Source of the DNA: Periconia sp. R9002
Taxonomy: Eukaryota > Ascomycota > Dothideomycetes > Pleosporales > Periconiaceae
Reading direction: 5' to 3'
Assembly: GCA_023627715.1 (NCBI GenBank)
Contig: JAMAHW010000071.1
Location: forward strand, 159,028 to 223,027
Length of the DNA stretch: 64,000 bases
Both the position numbers and the translations under genes were made by a program. Shown here piece by piece: positions 41,803 to 52,931 of the stretch (the stretch's first letter is position 1; every line of letters starts with the position of its first letter). The notes under the pieces are model-generated. The model did not search any database. It was not told the DNA's origin and worked only from the letters and a program-made list of their open reading frames with translations.

Positions 41803-43696
41803 GGATCCCGTCACGAGAGAAGCGAAATCGAATGACAGCGGGAAGCAGAAGAGACCCTCTGTTGAGTTTTTCACATTGTCACGAGCGACAATGTGGAGTC
41901 TGACGAGCGATTCGTCCCTTACCATTATGATCATCACCATCACCGTCATCGTCATCGTTGTCGTTTTGCGCGTTCATACTGTTGTTCATCTATTGTTGCG
42001 TTATATCCAGTCACTTCTGTCATTGCAAGGTGTTGTATTGTTGGGCTTGGTCTCTTTTTCTCATTTTGAACAAGGGCATGGGTAACGGCGTGGAAACTCC
42101 TTCATGGTCAATGTGCCAAGACAGGCACAGACTCCATTTCGAAGCATACAGCGAATGATTCCCCCTTGTGCGTTGTTTACAGGATCTCGTGGGGAAGCGG
42201 GCGTTTGGGGGTTTTGCTTTTTTTTTGTTCTCTTTCTCTCTCCTCCCTCTCTCCTCCCTCTCTCCTCCCTCTCTCCTGGATCGTTCCAGCCATCTTTCTA
42301 TTCATCATCATGAAAGTATACCGGTTGCATTTGCTCTTGCGCGCTTTTTTATCCCTGCTGGACTGGTTTTGGGCAAACTCTGGTCGGAAAAGCAGGTATT
42401 TTGCATGGAAATTGGTACGCTCGCGCGTGTCTGTGTTAGGGGTCGCACTGAAAGGGGGCCTTTCTTTGGACTCGGGCCCCTTTATGGGAAAGGGGATGGA
42501 TTGCTTGCTTGCTTGCTGCTAGCTTTTTCTCTTTGAACGTCTTGGTTCTGCGCGATGCGGACTTGTTCGTCCATTTTTTGCGGGTCTTTTGCACAGTTAA
42601 CTACACACACACACACTCTTCACACTTTAACTACACACATGGAATTTGGCGCTTTTTCGTTATAATCTTTGGAATGAGCTTTTGCTACCTCTTTTTCTTC
42701 TTCTTTCTTGCTTGGAAACTGCAAAACAGATCATATATCTTATCTCGTTTATTATGGCTCATGGCCCCCCCTCTTCTTCGTCTTTTCGTCTTCTCTTTTT
42801 CTCATTTCCTCTTCATCCTGCACTGCATGCTAGGTTGGTTTTGGTGGCTAATTTGTCTTTATTCTGGATACCTACATGTAACCCTCCTCTCCCTCTCTCT
42901 TCCTCCCACCACTGCAGGGAGGAAGAAGGGCGGGGAAAGAAGTCATCTTTCTGTCCTTTTAGATTCCCCCCCCTTTTGTCAAAGCATTATAACTACGCGT
43001 AATACACACACTCACACCATCATGTTCCCACCGCCTTTTCTCCTTTGAAGTTTGTTAGCTGCTCTGAAGGATACATCTCCCCGTTCCTGTCCTTATAGCT
43101 TAGCTTTTCCACTTGGACTTTGTGGGAAGTTTTGGAATGTTTAATCTTGCATCTTTTTCTTCTTCTTCTTGGATTTGGCTTGGCTTAATTGAGTGAGTGA
43201 GTTAAGAATATAGCTCTCCAGTGTGTAGTGTGATATGCTGTGATATTGTAATCAAACTTCTTACTAAAAGTAGTACGGTACCCTGCGATGATTGATTCAT
43301 TCTTTTCATGTGTGTAGGGGTGTGTGGGGTGGATAGAGGGTGGAATTACGGGTATGGAGCGAAGGGGGGTGGGAGGTGAGGGAAGGGGTGGGGAGTGGGT
43401 TGGATGCACGTTGTTTATTTGTTTTTTCTATTCTCAGAGGATGTATGTATGTACTCGCTTCAATTGATGTTGCCAGACGGGCACTGGGTGGTCGTTATGA
43501 TCACGTGCTCACACCAAAAGCGTTAGTGCGGATATGTTTTAGTTACCAGCATTTTTCCTGTCGTGTCGAAGCTTCATCAACTGAGCTGCTATCGCGCAGC
43601 AAACACCATCTAAACCCGCCGCCTTTCCATTGCTCCTGTTTTTCGGTGGCCCGTTTCCTTCCACAAAGACATGCGGTAGCGCCGCACACATTCATC
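41803..43696. other. Intergenic, 3' of WHI3 and 5' of mS45
   Basis: About 1.9 kb without a gene. T-rich low-complexity tracts dominate 42200-43000 on the plus strand, probably the WHI3 3' UTR and beyond. An 11-base tandem repeat is listed separately. Confidence 0.5.
42241..42277 (+). repeat. 11-base pyrimidine tandem repeat
   Basis: Three and a third copies of the unit TCCTCCCTCTC. Confidence 0.85.
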
Positions 43697-45064
43697 ATGC
43701 CACCGTGTATACGCCCCACAACTGTCTCTCCCTCCATCACCTCCTGTTCCTCGATCCGTCCTCGATCCATTCCCCAACCCGCTCGAGCAGCGCGCGATTT
43801 CTCACAATCATCTAGCCGTCAAATAACCCAACGACGGCGGAAATTTTACCAATGGCTCAATGGGCCCGGTAGAGCCTTGAAACAGCCACTCCCGGGTTCC
43901 ACCAACTATCTAGGAGCGTACGACAAGTTTGGCAATCTCGTTCGAGCGGATGATGCATTTTTCTCAGGTCGGAGGAAGAAAGACGAGGCGCAAGAGGGAG
44001 AAAAGGATGCAGCGGCGCCGGGGGCCCAGGAGGCTGATGAGACGAACATGATCGACCGTCGCCTGGATGAGGCGGCGGAAAAAGAAGACAATAAAGAAAA
44101 GGGACTCAAGTTGCCCCCCGAGAGTAAAGAAGATTTGCGGCCTTTCCCTGCCAACAAATACTTCCAAAGCCAGCCGGTGCTGAGCGAGGAGTTGCGTGAA
44201 GCCATCTACCAGGCCATGATCGATCCAGAGAACCCAATGTCGGTGCCAGCAGCCAGTGTACATTTCGGTGTCAGCAATGAGCGTATTGGAGCTGTGTATC
44301 GATTGAAGCACATGGAGAAGCAGTGGATAGCCAAGGTACGTTTAATGATTTCCTACTCTACACTCACTCATGACATGATGATACTATACAAAAATTCGAT
44401 TAGTCTTTAAGACACCAACATGGTTATACACAAACATTTCTTCTGATATCTACACATTTTCCGCTTCATTTTTTCGCCACGGAAAAGCAAACATCACTGA
44501 CTCTCCGCGCAGGGCAAAACACTCGCCATCCCCTACCGTCAAGCAGTCATGGAAATGCTGCCCAAGACACCCTATGTCAGCGACAAGAACAAGCGCCCCA
44601 TCCCCCACGAGCCCATCAACGACCTCATCGTGCACCCAGCCACCCGCCAGCAACTCTTCGTCCCCGTCGCCGAATCCCGCGTCTTCACCCGCGTCGACGC
44701 CGGAAAAGCCTTCGACAACGACCTCCTCCCTGCTGACGAACGCATCCCGCATCCCGAAATGGTCAAAGTCGAGCGCGACACGCTCTCGGGCATGTCCGCC
44801 ACGGAGCGCTTCGACCGCGCCCGGGAACGACTCCTCGAGCAGATGAAGGAGAAGGCGAGCAAGGAAGAAGCAGTCAAGAAAGCCGAAGAAGCCGCTCTGA
44901 CCAGAGTCCCGAGGCGCAGGTGGGACTTTGTCGTCCAGAACGTCAGCGTCGAGAGCGTAGGCAAGAACGGACGGGATCACAGGGGCGTTGGGTGGAGGTA
45001 CGGATTGCCTCACGAGGACAGGAAGAAGGGCCAGGTCAAGATCCCTACGAGCGTCGAGGCGTAA
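43697..45064 (+). CDS. MRPS35: Mitochondrial small ribosomal subunit protein mS45 (Bot1/Mrps35 family)
   Basis: Two exons (43697-44335 and 44513-45064) with a 177-base intron give 396 residues. The N terminus is Ser/Arg/Pro-rich without acids, fitting a mitochondrial targeting peptide that ends near ARAARDFSQSS. The core carries the Bot1 signature RRRKFYQWLNGPGRALKQP, LGAYDKFGNLVR, PFPANKYFQSQPVLSEELRE and the helix-turn-helix-like ASVHFGVSNERIGAVYRLKHMEKQW. S. pombe Bot1 and yeast Mrps35 (mS45) are part of the mitoribosomal small subunit and needed for mitochondrial translation. A charged insertion of Lys/Glu/Ala lies around residues 95-140. The C-terminal half is basic and helical. I chose the ATG at 43697 since upstream frame codons lack targeting character. 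Confidence 0.9.
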
Positions 45065-45743
45065 GGCGGGCGACATTCTGTATAATAAATGTTGTATATG
45101 TATGTATCTTGTTTGTATTGATTGCTCTGTAGCCATTGCGGGACGGAGCGGCGGGTACGTGCGGTACTATAGCATGTGTTCGATACTGTAAAGAAAGATT
45201 TTTTTTTTGTTGCCCGAACCAACAAAACGTTTGCGATATTGATTCAGACAACCTATCTATCTTTCTAAGCCGGTGGAAATCCCACGCTGCTTGCAAGAGC
45301 TTTCTTTCGCACCCCAGGCAAGGGGCAGGCTTTTCGTTTTGAGTTTCTTTCTTCTTCTTCTTCGTTGCCCGTGTGTGCAGTTGTTGCTGTGATACATACA
45401 TACAGTGTTATGTAACACACACACACACACACCTATTGAACGACACTTTTTTTTTTTCTGCCCACAAGATTGTTAGGGAATGTGGGGCGGCAGGCACACA
45501 CACACACATGTGACATTGAAGAAGAGTAACGAACGAACGAACGACTAAAAGATGACGACGGTGTGGGAATGAGAGAGATCGATCGATAGTGTATGGTTTC
45601 GTCGAGATTTGTGAAGCTGGATCTTGAGGATATGAGGCGAAAGTATGTATGGTGTTTGAGGGTTGGTGGAGGAGGGGTTTTGAGGGGGATGGGATGGGAT
45701 GGTGGGAAATGGGGGGAAGGGAAGGCGAGGGAAGGAAATTTTT

Positions 45744-45764
45744 GAGAGAGAGAGAGAGAGAGAG
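45744..45764 (+). repeat. GA dinucleotide repeat
   Basis: About ten GA units in a gene-free, purine-rich stretch. Confidence 0.9.
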
Positions 45765-46345
45765 GCGAGGGGGGGTTGATATATGTACGTTTCGTGGGAG
45801 GATTTATAGGGATGAAGGTAGGTGGTTGGTTGGTTTGAAGGTTCGAGGGAGGGGAAGGGGGAGAGGTTTTTAGGGTTTTGTTTTGTTTTATCAAAGAGAG
45901 ATAGTGGTCTTCGGTGAACTAATGTCGGGGAAAAGGTGTGGAAAAGGTGTAGTAGTCACGGAACTAGTATGGATACATCAAGGTGGATTAATCGATCCAT
46001 CATAAATGCCCACCTACCTACATACCTACCTATGTACAAAAGGTTCTTGACACACGCAGTTCGTTCTAGGAGCTGGAGCTGCTCTCTGTCGAGGATGGAG
46101 ATGTATGTACCGGAATCAGGATGCTCTATTTATTTATTTATCTTGAAAGACAGAGAGAGAGAGAGAGAGAAGAGACATCCTCAAAATAGGCACAAAAAAA
46201 AGTGCGAAAACTTGATTGTCAAAAAACGAGCAGCTCGATCAATCTTTTTGCAACTCACACTTTTTTGTTGTGTCAGTCACCTCACCCCCCCGACATAACA
46301 TAACGTTGCAACTGATAAAAAATCATAGAGATTGTATTGTTCCAT

Positions 46346-46364
46346 GATATATATATATATATAT
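46346..46364 (+). repeat. AT dinucleotide repeat
   Basis: Nine or so AT units. Confidence 0.9.
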
Positions 46365-46740
46365 TGAGAAGATTAGAGAGAGAAAGACGGGTCAAAAACG
46401 TGCACTCCCTTTAACGAAAGGGGGTTTTTTTTGGGGGGGGGGGGGGGGAAGGGGGAGAAATGGGTGGGGTGGTTTGGTGATGGAAAATAGGGATTTATGT
46501 TTGATATTCGCGTTGGGGAAGCGGATGGATGGTTTCTTAATACATAGGTTGAGGGAGGTTGGTATGGTTGTGTAGGTAGGTATGCTGCCTGCCTCGTGTG
46601 CCACAGCTGTATCCAAAACATGTAAGGTAAAGATTATCGTAGTGTTGGACAACTATTACGTTGCGGGAACTTCAATTCGCCAAAACTCTGTAAATAGCTA
46701 GGTACGTAGATCTCTTCACTATTCTACTATATCTCAAATC

Positions 46741-49287
46741 CTACCTATATTTCTTTTGAACATCAACCTTTCTTAAGCAGTTTCCTCCTGCGTGGTCCAG
46801 ATCAAAGCTCAGCTCCACATGCTCATCATCATCCTCCGATACTAGAACTCTCACAGTGTTCTTATACGTACTCATAACATATATCCCTGTAGCTGTATTC
46901 TTGAGCACGGTTTTTGAAGGCTTCGACTGCTGCACTAGTGCCAACAGCTCTGGCAGCGTATCCCAGCACCCCGAGCTCTCTTGTTTCCAGAAAACCAGGA
47001 AGATGGTATGCATAGTGGCAATCAAAAGATGTGCAAGGACTACGGCTATAGCGAGGTAATCACTCGCTTCGCTGGCTTTGTATGCATCTATTCCGTGGTT
47101 AGTAGCTGTTAGATTTTGTTACACAGACCAACGTACAACCAGTGATGATTTCTTCCATCCTAAAGTATGTTACTGCATCATGAAACTCTGGTGTCGGTCT
47201 TGAATAAGCCCAACCTCCCGTTTCACCTTTCAAGACTTCGTCTTGCCAGTCCTTGACCAGGCCTTCTGATTGTATTTGAGGAGGAGTGCGCCAGGTCCCC
47301 ACTCTAGCAAGGGCGTCGGCAAACGTTGATGCAAGTATAAACTCAATGATAGGCATCTCCTGGTTCACGAATGATCCACCAGTTTGATAACTTCCATATA
47401 TGTAAGCTTCGATGGCGGACACATTGATATTCTCTGGTACTGGTCGCCTGTCGAATTTTGGGGGTTTTAGCCCCAAGGGTAAACGGAAATTCATGGCATC
47501 GAACACTTGATCCGTAACATCAATCTGTGTCCAGTTTGACTTTTCCGAAGGCCTGAACAAGTCGACAAATTGGTCGGAACGAGCGTTCTCTTTGCGTACA
47601 ACTGGACGTGGTTCAGATAAGTCTTCCATTATAACTGCCCCCGGTGCCCATCGTGCATCTACGATGCAACCCGATATAGGACGAGAAACGTTCTTCACCC
47701 ACGGAAACTCTTTTTAGTGTTAGCTTGTGGCTTCTTCTGGCTAGCAATTATATCTATAATCTGTACAGTAGCACTGGATACGGATGCCCACAATTACGAT
47801 CACTCGCCACAGACTTTGAGGAGGTAGAAATCCGGTCGAAGTTAACCTCAACTGTCGGCTGGACTTTGATTGAAAGGAGAAAAAAAAATCTAGGGACTCT
47901 TACCAACTATGACACCAATTGTGGAGTTTGTCCATGTAGGATCTGCCAATCGTACGTGAGAAACTTTAGGGAACTCCCGTTGACTGCTATTCCGCATCTT
48001 CTCCACCTTCACTCCCCAGATCGCTCGCAAGTCCGGGCTGCCTGGGCCTTGCGTTTGAATGGATACAGCCTCGTAATCGGGCATCCAGGGAAATCGGACA
48101 ACATCCTCGCCCTTCTCAAGATGAATAGGCGGGCTGCATGCTACACGCACGGCAGGTATCGATGTATTGACAACGGATACTCTATTGTCGAAATATTTGT
48201 AGCGCATCTTCTGGTGCCGCAGGTCATAGGGCGTATGAGACGCTGCTTTGAGCCAAGCATCTCCCACGTTTCTTGCTACCCATGCGGCCGGGCCGTGAAT
48301 GGCAACTGCCACAGTATCCAGCTGCTTCGAGTATCTGAGTGCAGAAATCAGGAAGTACGGTTTCATATGATCTAACCAGGAATTGGTTTTGACTAAAAAG
48401 TTGGCACCTGTCAGCAACAGGTCGTATTGAGTGAATGGCGATTTTGAGAGCCTGGGGAAGTCTGTGGCTCCGCCAGATAGCATCTGCACAAGACCTGGGT
48501 ATCCCCCACTCGGACATAAAGGATTCGTATAAGCGTCTTCCGAGGTACAGTTGGCTTTGTAGGGACCAAGGTTGAGCTCGGGCATGTAGTGTTCCAACCC
48601 AACTCTTTGGGGCCAAAGGTCGTTGGCTGTGCCGTTGATCCAATACATGCTTCCGCCGGCGTTCCAAGTATGTACCCGTGGAATGAGCAAAACAGCAACT
48701 GCTGGCCCGGCCGTGGCTGCTATCAGCCCGGAAACCAAGACAAGAACAAGCAATCTGAAGTTCATCAACGGGCCCTTGAACCCACGAAGCGATCCGAGGA
48801 ACGTTGCAGACCAAAAGAACTGAAGCTGGCTGAACAGCGAAGTTGCGCCGATGAATCCATACGGAACTCCAGGGCCCTTGATAAGGTCGGAAAGAAGTTG
48901 GTGCGTGATGATTGTAGCAAGACTGGCAACAATCAAGAGCTCCTGTGTCTTCGCTGCTACCTGTAACAAGGCCATATATAATGGAGTGAAACGAGGCACT
49001 CCGTTGAGTTCCTTACCCATGTAATAGTGTCGAAGGTGAAGCGTGATCACAATCAGAGAAATGATGCAAGGGAGTATATGCACACCGCAACGTTGTAACG
49101 CTTTCAGACGTGATTGGCTGATGATCAGTTTTTTGGGTTCCGAGCCCAATCGTTTTCCAGCGAAGAACAGCAACAGTTCGTTGAGGATATTCACCCCAAC
49201 AGCCCATAGGAATGTCTGGTGCGGGCCCCATGTACGCCAAAGGGTCCGGAAAAAGATAAGAATGCCTGAGAACCAATTGTGAAACAT
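46741..49287 (-). CDS. Multi-span membrane protein, unknown function
   Basis: Three exons (49287-47904, 47709-47137, 47087-46741) joined by introns of 194 and 49 bases give 767 residues; the joins restore a clean frame. The N-terminal quarter has several spans (FLWAVGVNILNELLLFFAG, HILPCIISLIVITLHL, ELLIVASLATIITHQLL, LLVLVLVSGLIAATAGPAVAVLLIP). A large extracellular-looking domain follows with sequons (INGTAND, ANCTSED, NTS, NSS) and Cys pairs, and one more span near residue 660 (YLAIAVVLAHLLIATMHTIFLVF). The tail is acidic. This layout recalls a large uncharacterised Pezizomycotina membrane family often found in accessory regions. I see no catalytic or transporter motif. Donor choice for intron 2 (GTACGT over GTTGTA) rests on phase. 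Confidence 0.75.
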
Positions 49288-51652
49288 GTCAAAACTGTCA
49301 ACGAGTAGGAAATATTGGGAAATTATATGCGCTTAGAGGCTATGGTGACAAGGTCCGTTCAACACCCAAGAATAAAGATTGTAAGATTACCTGCCTTGTA
49401 CATATGAGGACCGCGCATTCTTTATACGTTGCCTTTGCGGGTGACAGGGCTGAGGAACTGAGCACACCCCCAAGCCGTATATACGAATACGAATAGATCA
49501 AACGTCCTTCACAGGCCATCGTGCACTTGAGGTCTTCAGAATTGCTTATTGCTACCACGGTATCAACTATGTCTTACCGTTGCACCATCTTGACGATATT
49601 TGTGATGTTGACATCTTATAGATTGCTCATAAGAATGTTGTGCAAATAATTAGTGAAGTATTGATTAAGGAGTATGTCCTCCAGCGACTCCCCGGTGTTT
49701 ATTCTCGACTGACTCTGTGCTCGACATAAATGATTCACTCACTACCTCACTTTTCAAATGGCATAATATAGCTTCGAAATCATAGCGTTCCACTAAGTCT
49801 ATGTTATAAACGTCCCCTTAAAGCAGAAAATATTAATAATTTAATTAAAATACTTTATAGAACCATAAGATAGATAAGCAGGTCTAGCATAGAAACGTTA
49901 CGTTGTGGTTCCAGCGACAAAGGGCTACATCTCCTCCCCCCCTCCCCCCCAAACATGCGCAGTTGGCATGGTCGTTGAGCCTTTACGCGAGACGAAAGAG
50001 GCACCACGCAGCTATAGTATCAATCTTGTAGATGTCTAATGCTGAAACAAGGGTAAACTATGTTAATTGGTGAGCGCCTTCACCGGAAATGTAGCCCGAG
50101 GCTGTGGCGGCAGCATCTCAGGAAAGATATTGGGGCCGCCCCCAATCGCATCTTTAGATGGTGGGATGAGATATTGGCACCGTTCTATTGGTGTGGTGTG
50201 TCTTTAGGCAGCAACCCGAAACAGAGGACGGCCGACCTCCTCTCCCCCTCGTCCGATATTTTGCTGTTAAAAAAAGGGAGTGAAATCTAGAGTGATGAAG
50301 AATTGCTCGCCCTCTTTTTCTTCTACTGTTGATATCTATAGCTGCCACAACCTCGATTCAATTCCTGATTCCTCTGGCTTTACGCCATTTTTGTACCGAC
50401 CACCAGTCTCGTACCCTGGACATCTCAACTCTTCCGCAAAATCTCCAGCAGTCATGGTCCTCCCTTGCTTCAGTTTGCGTGTGAACCAAATGACGGACCC
50501 GTAATCCTACATAAACACGCAAACCTCAAAACATTGGGACCGACGCAAACGTGCCTCCTCTGTAATCGAGATTTCTGCGACAGGCACAAGGGAGATTCGG
50601 ATGGGGTATGCGAGGTCAACCATGTTACTTACTACGCCAAACACTCGCACCTTGGAAATGTTTTTCCCACGCTGGAGGCGAGACTGGCTGTAAGCTTTCC
50701 TGTCCATTGATGGCTTTTAGATAGTCCATATTTTTAATTAACTGAGAATTGTAGGAGGAGTCGGGAGAGGACTAGGGTCTGCTGGTGAAGAAGATTAAGG
50801 ATGAATCGAACTGCTTCTGTGTTGGCTAGTTAGTGTTTTTGATTTTGATCGAACTATGAGGAGGGGGTTCTACTATCGACAAAACTTTCTATTCAGAGAA
50901 CATTTTGGTATCAAAGGTGGTCTGCCATTTTTTGGTTTCTTACTTCTGGATCTTGTTTTTGTTGTTCGATGTAGAACCCTTCCTAATAATTCGATCAAAA
51001 TAAAAAAATACCAATAGTTACATTATGGGGTTTGGCTGGGTTAGGAAAAAGGCTGTTAACCGCATTTTCTACTTTAAAATACTATTAAACACCCTCTTAA
51101 CGTAGCTTCTATAGGCGTTCAACTGGCGTTTAAGACTTTGATTTCTGTCAGACAGCCTTCTTAGGGTGTGCCAAACCCCGTAATGTACCCTAAGATTCAA
51201 ACCAGTGTTAATACCGTGACTAATTACACCCATTAATTGCGAAGAAGAAAACACTTTGATAACTGTAATTACCTTTGTATTACTAGTTAACAGACACCAC
51301 TCTCTTTCCTAAAATTTAAATCTTTTGAACACCTTTTGATATCCAGATGTCATCAATTAACACCACGTTCATGATTAAAAAAGCAAATTCGCGAATCCGT
51401 ACGATGCAACCGACACTTTGATACATACGAAATTGAGATTGAAACCGGATCCCTCATAGAGTATTGGTACCCTGGGTATCGACACAGACAAGGACACTTT
51501 GATACAATTATCAACCCTACCTGTGTCGATACCCAGGGTAGCGATACTCTGTGAGGACCAAAAAAAAGTGTATTTTATACGTTTATGGAAACAATCATTG
51601 AGATTCAAACTGCAACCATCCTCCCTCCTACCAAACCCTCCCCAACCCCCAA
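49288..51652. other. Intergenic with inverted-repeat element
   Basis: About 2.4 kb without a recognisable gene. AT-rich at 49750-49870 and 50950-51400. The short sequence ACACTTTGATA recurs near 51250, 51413 and 51494, and an inverted repeat lies at 51452-51556, so part of this may be a decayed transposable element. Confidence 0.45.
51452..51556. repeat. Inverted repeat, two 36-base arms with 33-base loop
   Basis: The arm at 51452-51487 and the arm at 51521-51556 are reverse complements with about three mismatches; their cores are CCCTGGGTATCGACACAG and CTGTGTCGATACCCAGGG. A third, single arm occurs at 57096-57136. The pattern fits a miniature inverted-repeat element or nested terminal repeats. 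Confidence 0.75.
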
Positions 51653-52223
51653 TCACCGATACTGCACCTTCTGCCCACCCCTCTTCTCCATCTTCGCCTG
51701 CCTCTTACTCGGGCCCCCCTGCGGCACGCCCGCCGAATCCGTGAAGCCGCCCCTCACACCCGTATAGGTCGTCCACGCCGCATACACGCTATACAGCGGC
51801 ACCACGACCCAAAACCACCACGCCCAATCCCCAAACAGCGCCACCAGCGCCAGACACGCGTACGTCCAGTACGTCACATCCCAGAGGTACTCGGTGAGCC
51901 CCTTTGCGTCGAGGTCCTCGCCGCTGCGCTTGATGGAGCCGTCTGGGAGGTGCGTGGGTCGGGATTGTCGCTCGAAGAGGAGGTTGATGAGGAGTTGGGG
52001 GGCGCTGAAGAGGATGTAGAGGGTTAGGGTTTTGCGGGGGGAGGTGGGGCGTCGGATGAGGAAGCGGAGGAGCCAGAAGAGGGTGTGGAGGGTGAGGGTT
52101 GTGAGGAGGGTTTGGTTTAGGCGCTCTGTGTTGGAGGAGGCGAGGGCTTTTGTTGCTTTCTGGTAGAGGTTAGTGGGAGGTTGGTTGTGGGTTTGAGGGG
52201 TTTGGTGAACGTACTTGGGCCAT
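51653..52223 (-). CDS. SND2: SRP-independent targeting protein 2 / TMEM208 family
   Basis: Two exons: a nine-base first exon coding Met-Ala-Gln (52223-52215) and 52159-51653, giving 171 residues. The short first exon with an early intron is supported by MAQ followed by KATKALASSNTERLNQTLL, the usual N terminus. Three to four membrane spans follow: TLTLHTLFWLLRFLI, LTLYILFSAPQLLINLLFE, WTYACLALVALFG and WWFWVVVPLYSVYAAW. The C terminus ends with basic SKRQAKMEKRGGQK. The family (yeast Snd2/Env10, animal TMEM208) sits in the ER membrane and helps deliver proteins with internal signals independently of SRP. It is divergent from CDC27; the 700-base gap likely holds both promoters. Confidence 0.9.
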
Positions 52224-52931
52224 GATGGGTGAAAAGGAATTGGTGATTGATTTTTTGTGATTATGAAGCTCCCTTTCGGGGCTGGATACTCTCAATTGGT
52301 GAAAGAGAGGGTGAAATGTTGATTTTGTCGTCGAGAGCTGTGAGCCAAGCAAGCTCTTGATGGTGGGACAATATGTAGTCGCTAAGTGCTCGAAGCGCAA
52401 TGCAGGCGGCAGCCGCACCTTGCCAGCCTTGGCGGGAAAGTCCGAGCGCGCCTGCCACTCCAGCCGTCCACCACAACAAGACCGGGACGGGAGCTCTACG
52501 CCTCTCTTCAAACAAACACACATCTCGCCTTGACGCCACCCCTCCCTCCCTCCGTCGCGCACAACAATACCACGCGATATGCCGTACTGACATTTCTCCC
52601 CTTCTTCTAGTTACCTGCTGCGCGTTTCCCCCGGCTTGCCAATTCACTTTGTCGAGCCCGCCGAAAGCGTTGTTCCGTTTACCTTAGCAATCCAGCCAAC
52701 CACAATAACGTCAACACCGCATTCACCTCGCCTTTTTGCCTCGCGCCTGCCAACTATTGTCCCTTCACCCTTCCTAAACCCTAAGGCTCTATTACCTCGC
52801 TGCTCTCATGCCGAATACCGATCCGTGACCGTTATTCATATATAATTCCCAGGTTCCTTTCTCCCTTGCGCCGGACATTGTCGAAAAAAACACACCGCCG
52901 CCGCCATACCTACATACCTTCCCACACCACC
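52224..52931. other. Divergent promoter region between SND2 and CDC27
   Basis: About 700 bases without a gene; likely shared promoter region. C-rich leader on the CDC27 side. Confidence 0.5.

Larger units (their letters stand above)
45065..46740. other. Intergenic between convergent mS45 and a membrane protein gene
   Basis: A 3'-to-3' gap of 1.7 kb full of simple repeats: CA at 45416-45432, GA at 45744-45764 and 46149-46169, AT at 46346-46364, and a 16-base G run at 46433-46448. No gene recognised. Confidence 0.55.

Noticed and set aside
41876..43048. Several T-rich frames coding hydrophobic peptides after WHI3
   Set aside because: They are translations of pyrimidine tracts in a likely 3' UTR.
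51069..51254. Minus-strand 61-codon frame that looked faintly transposase-like
   Set aside because: Too short and without a diagnostic motif.
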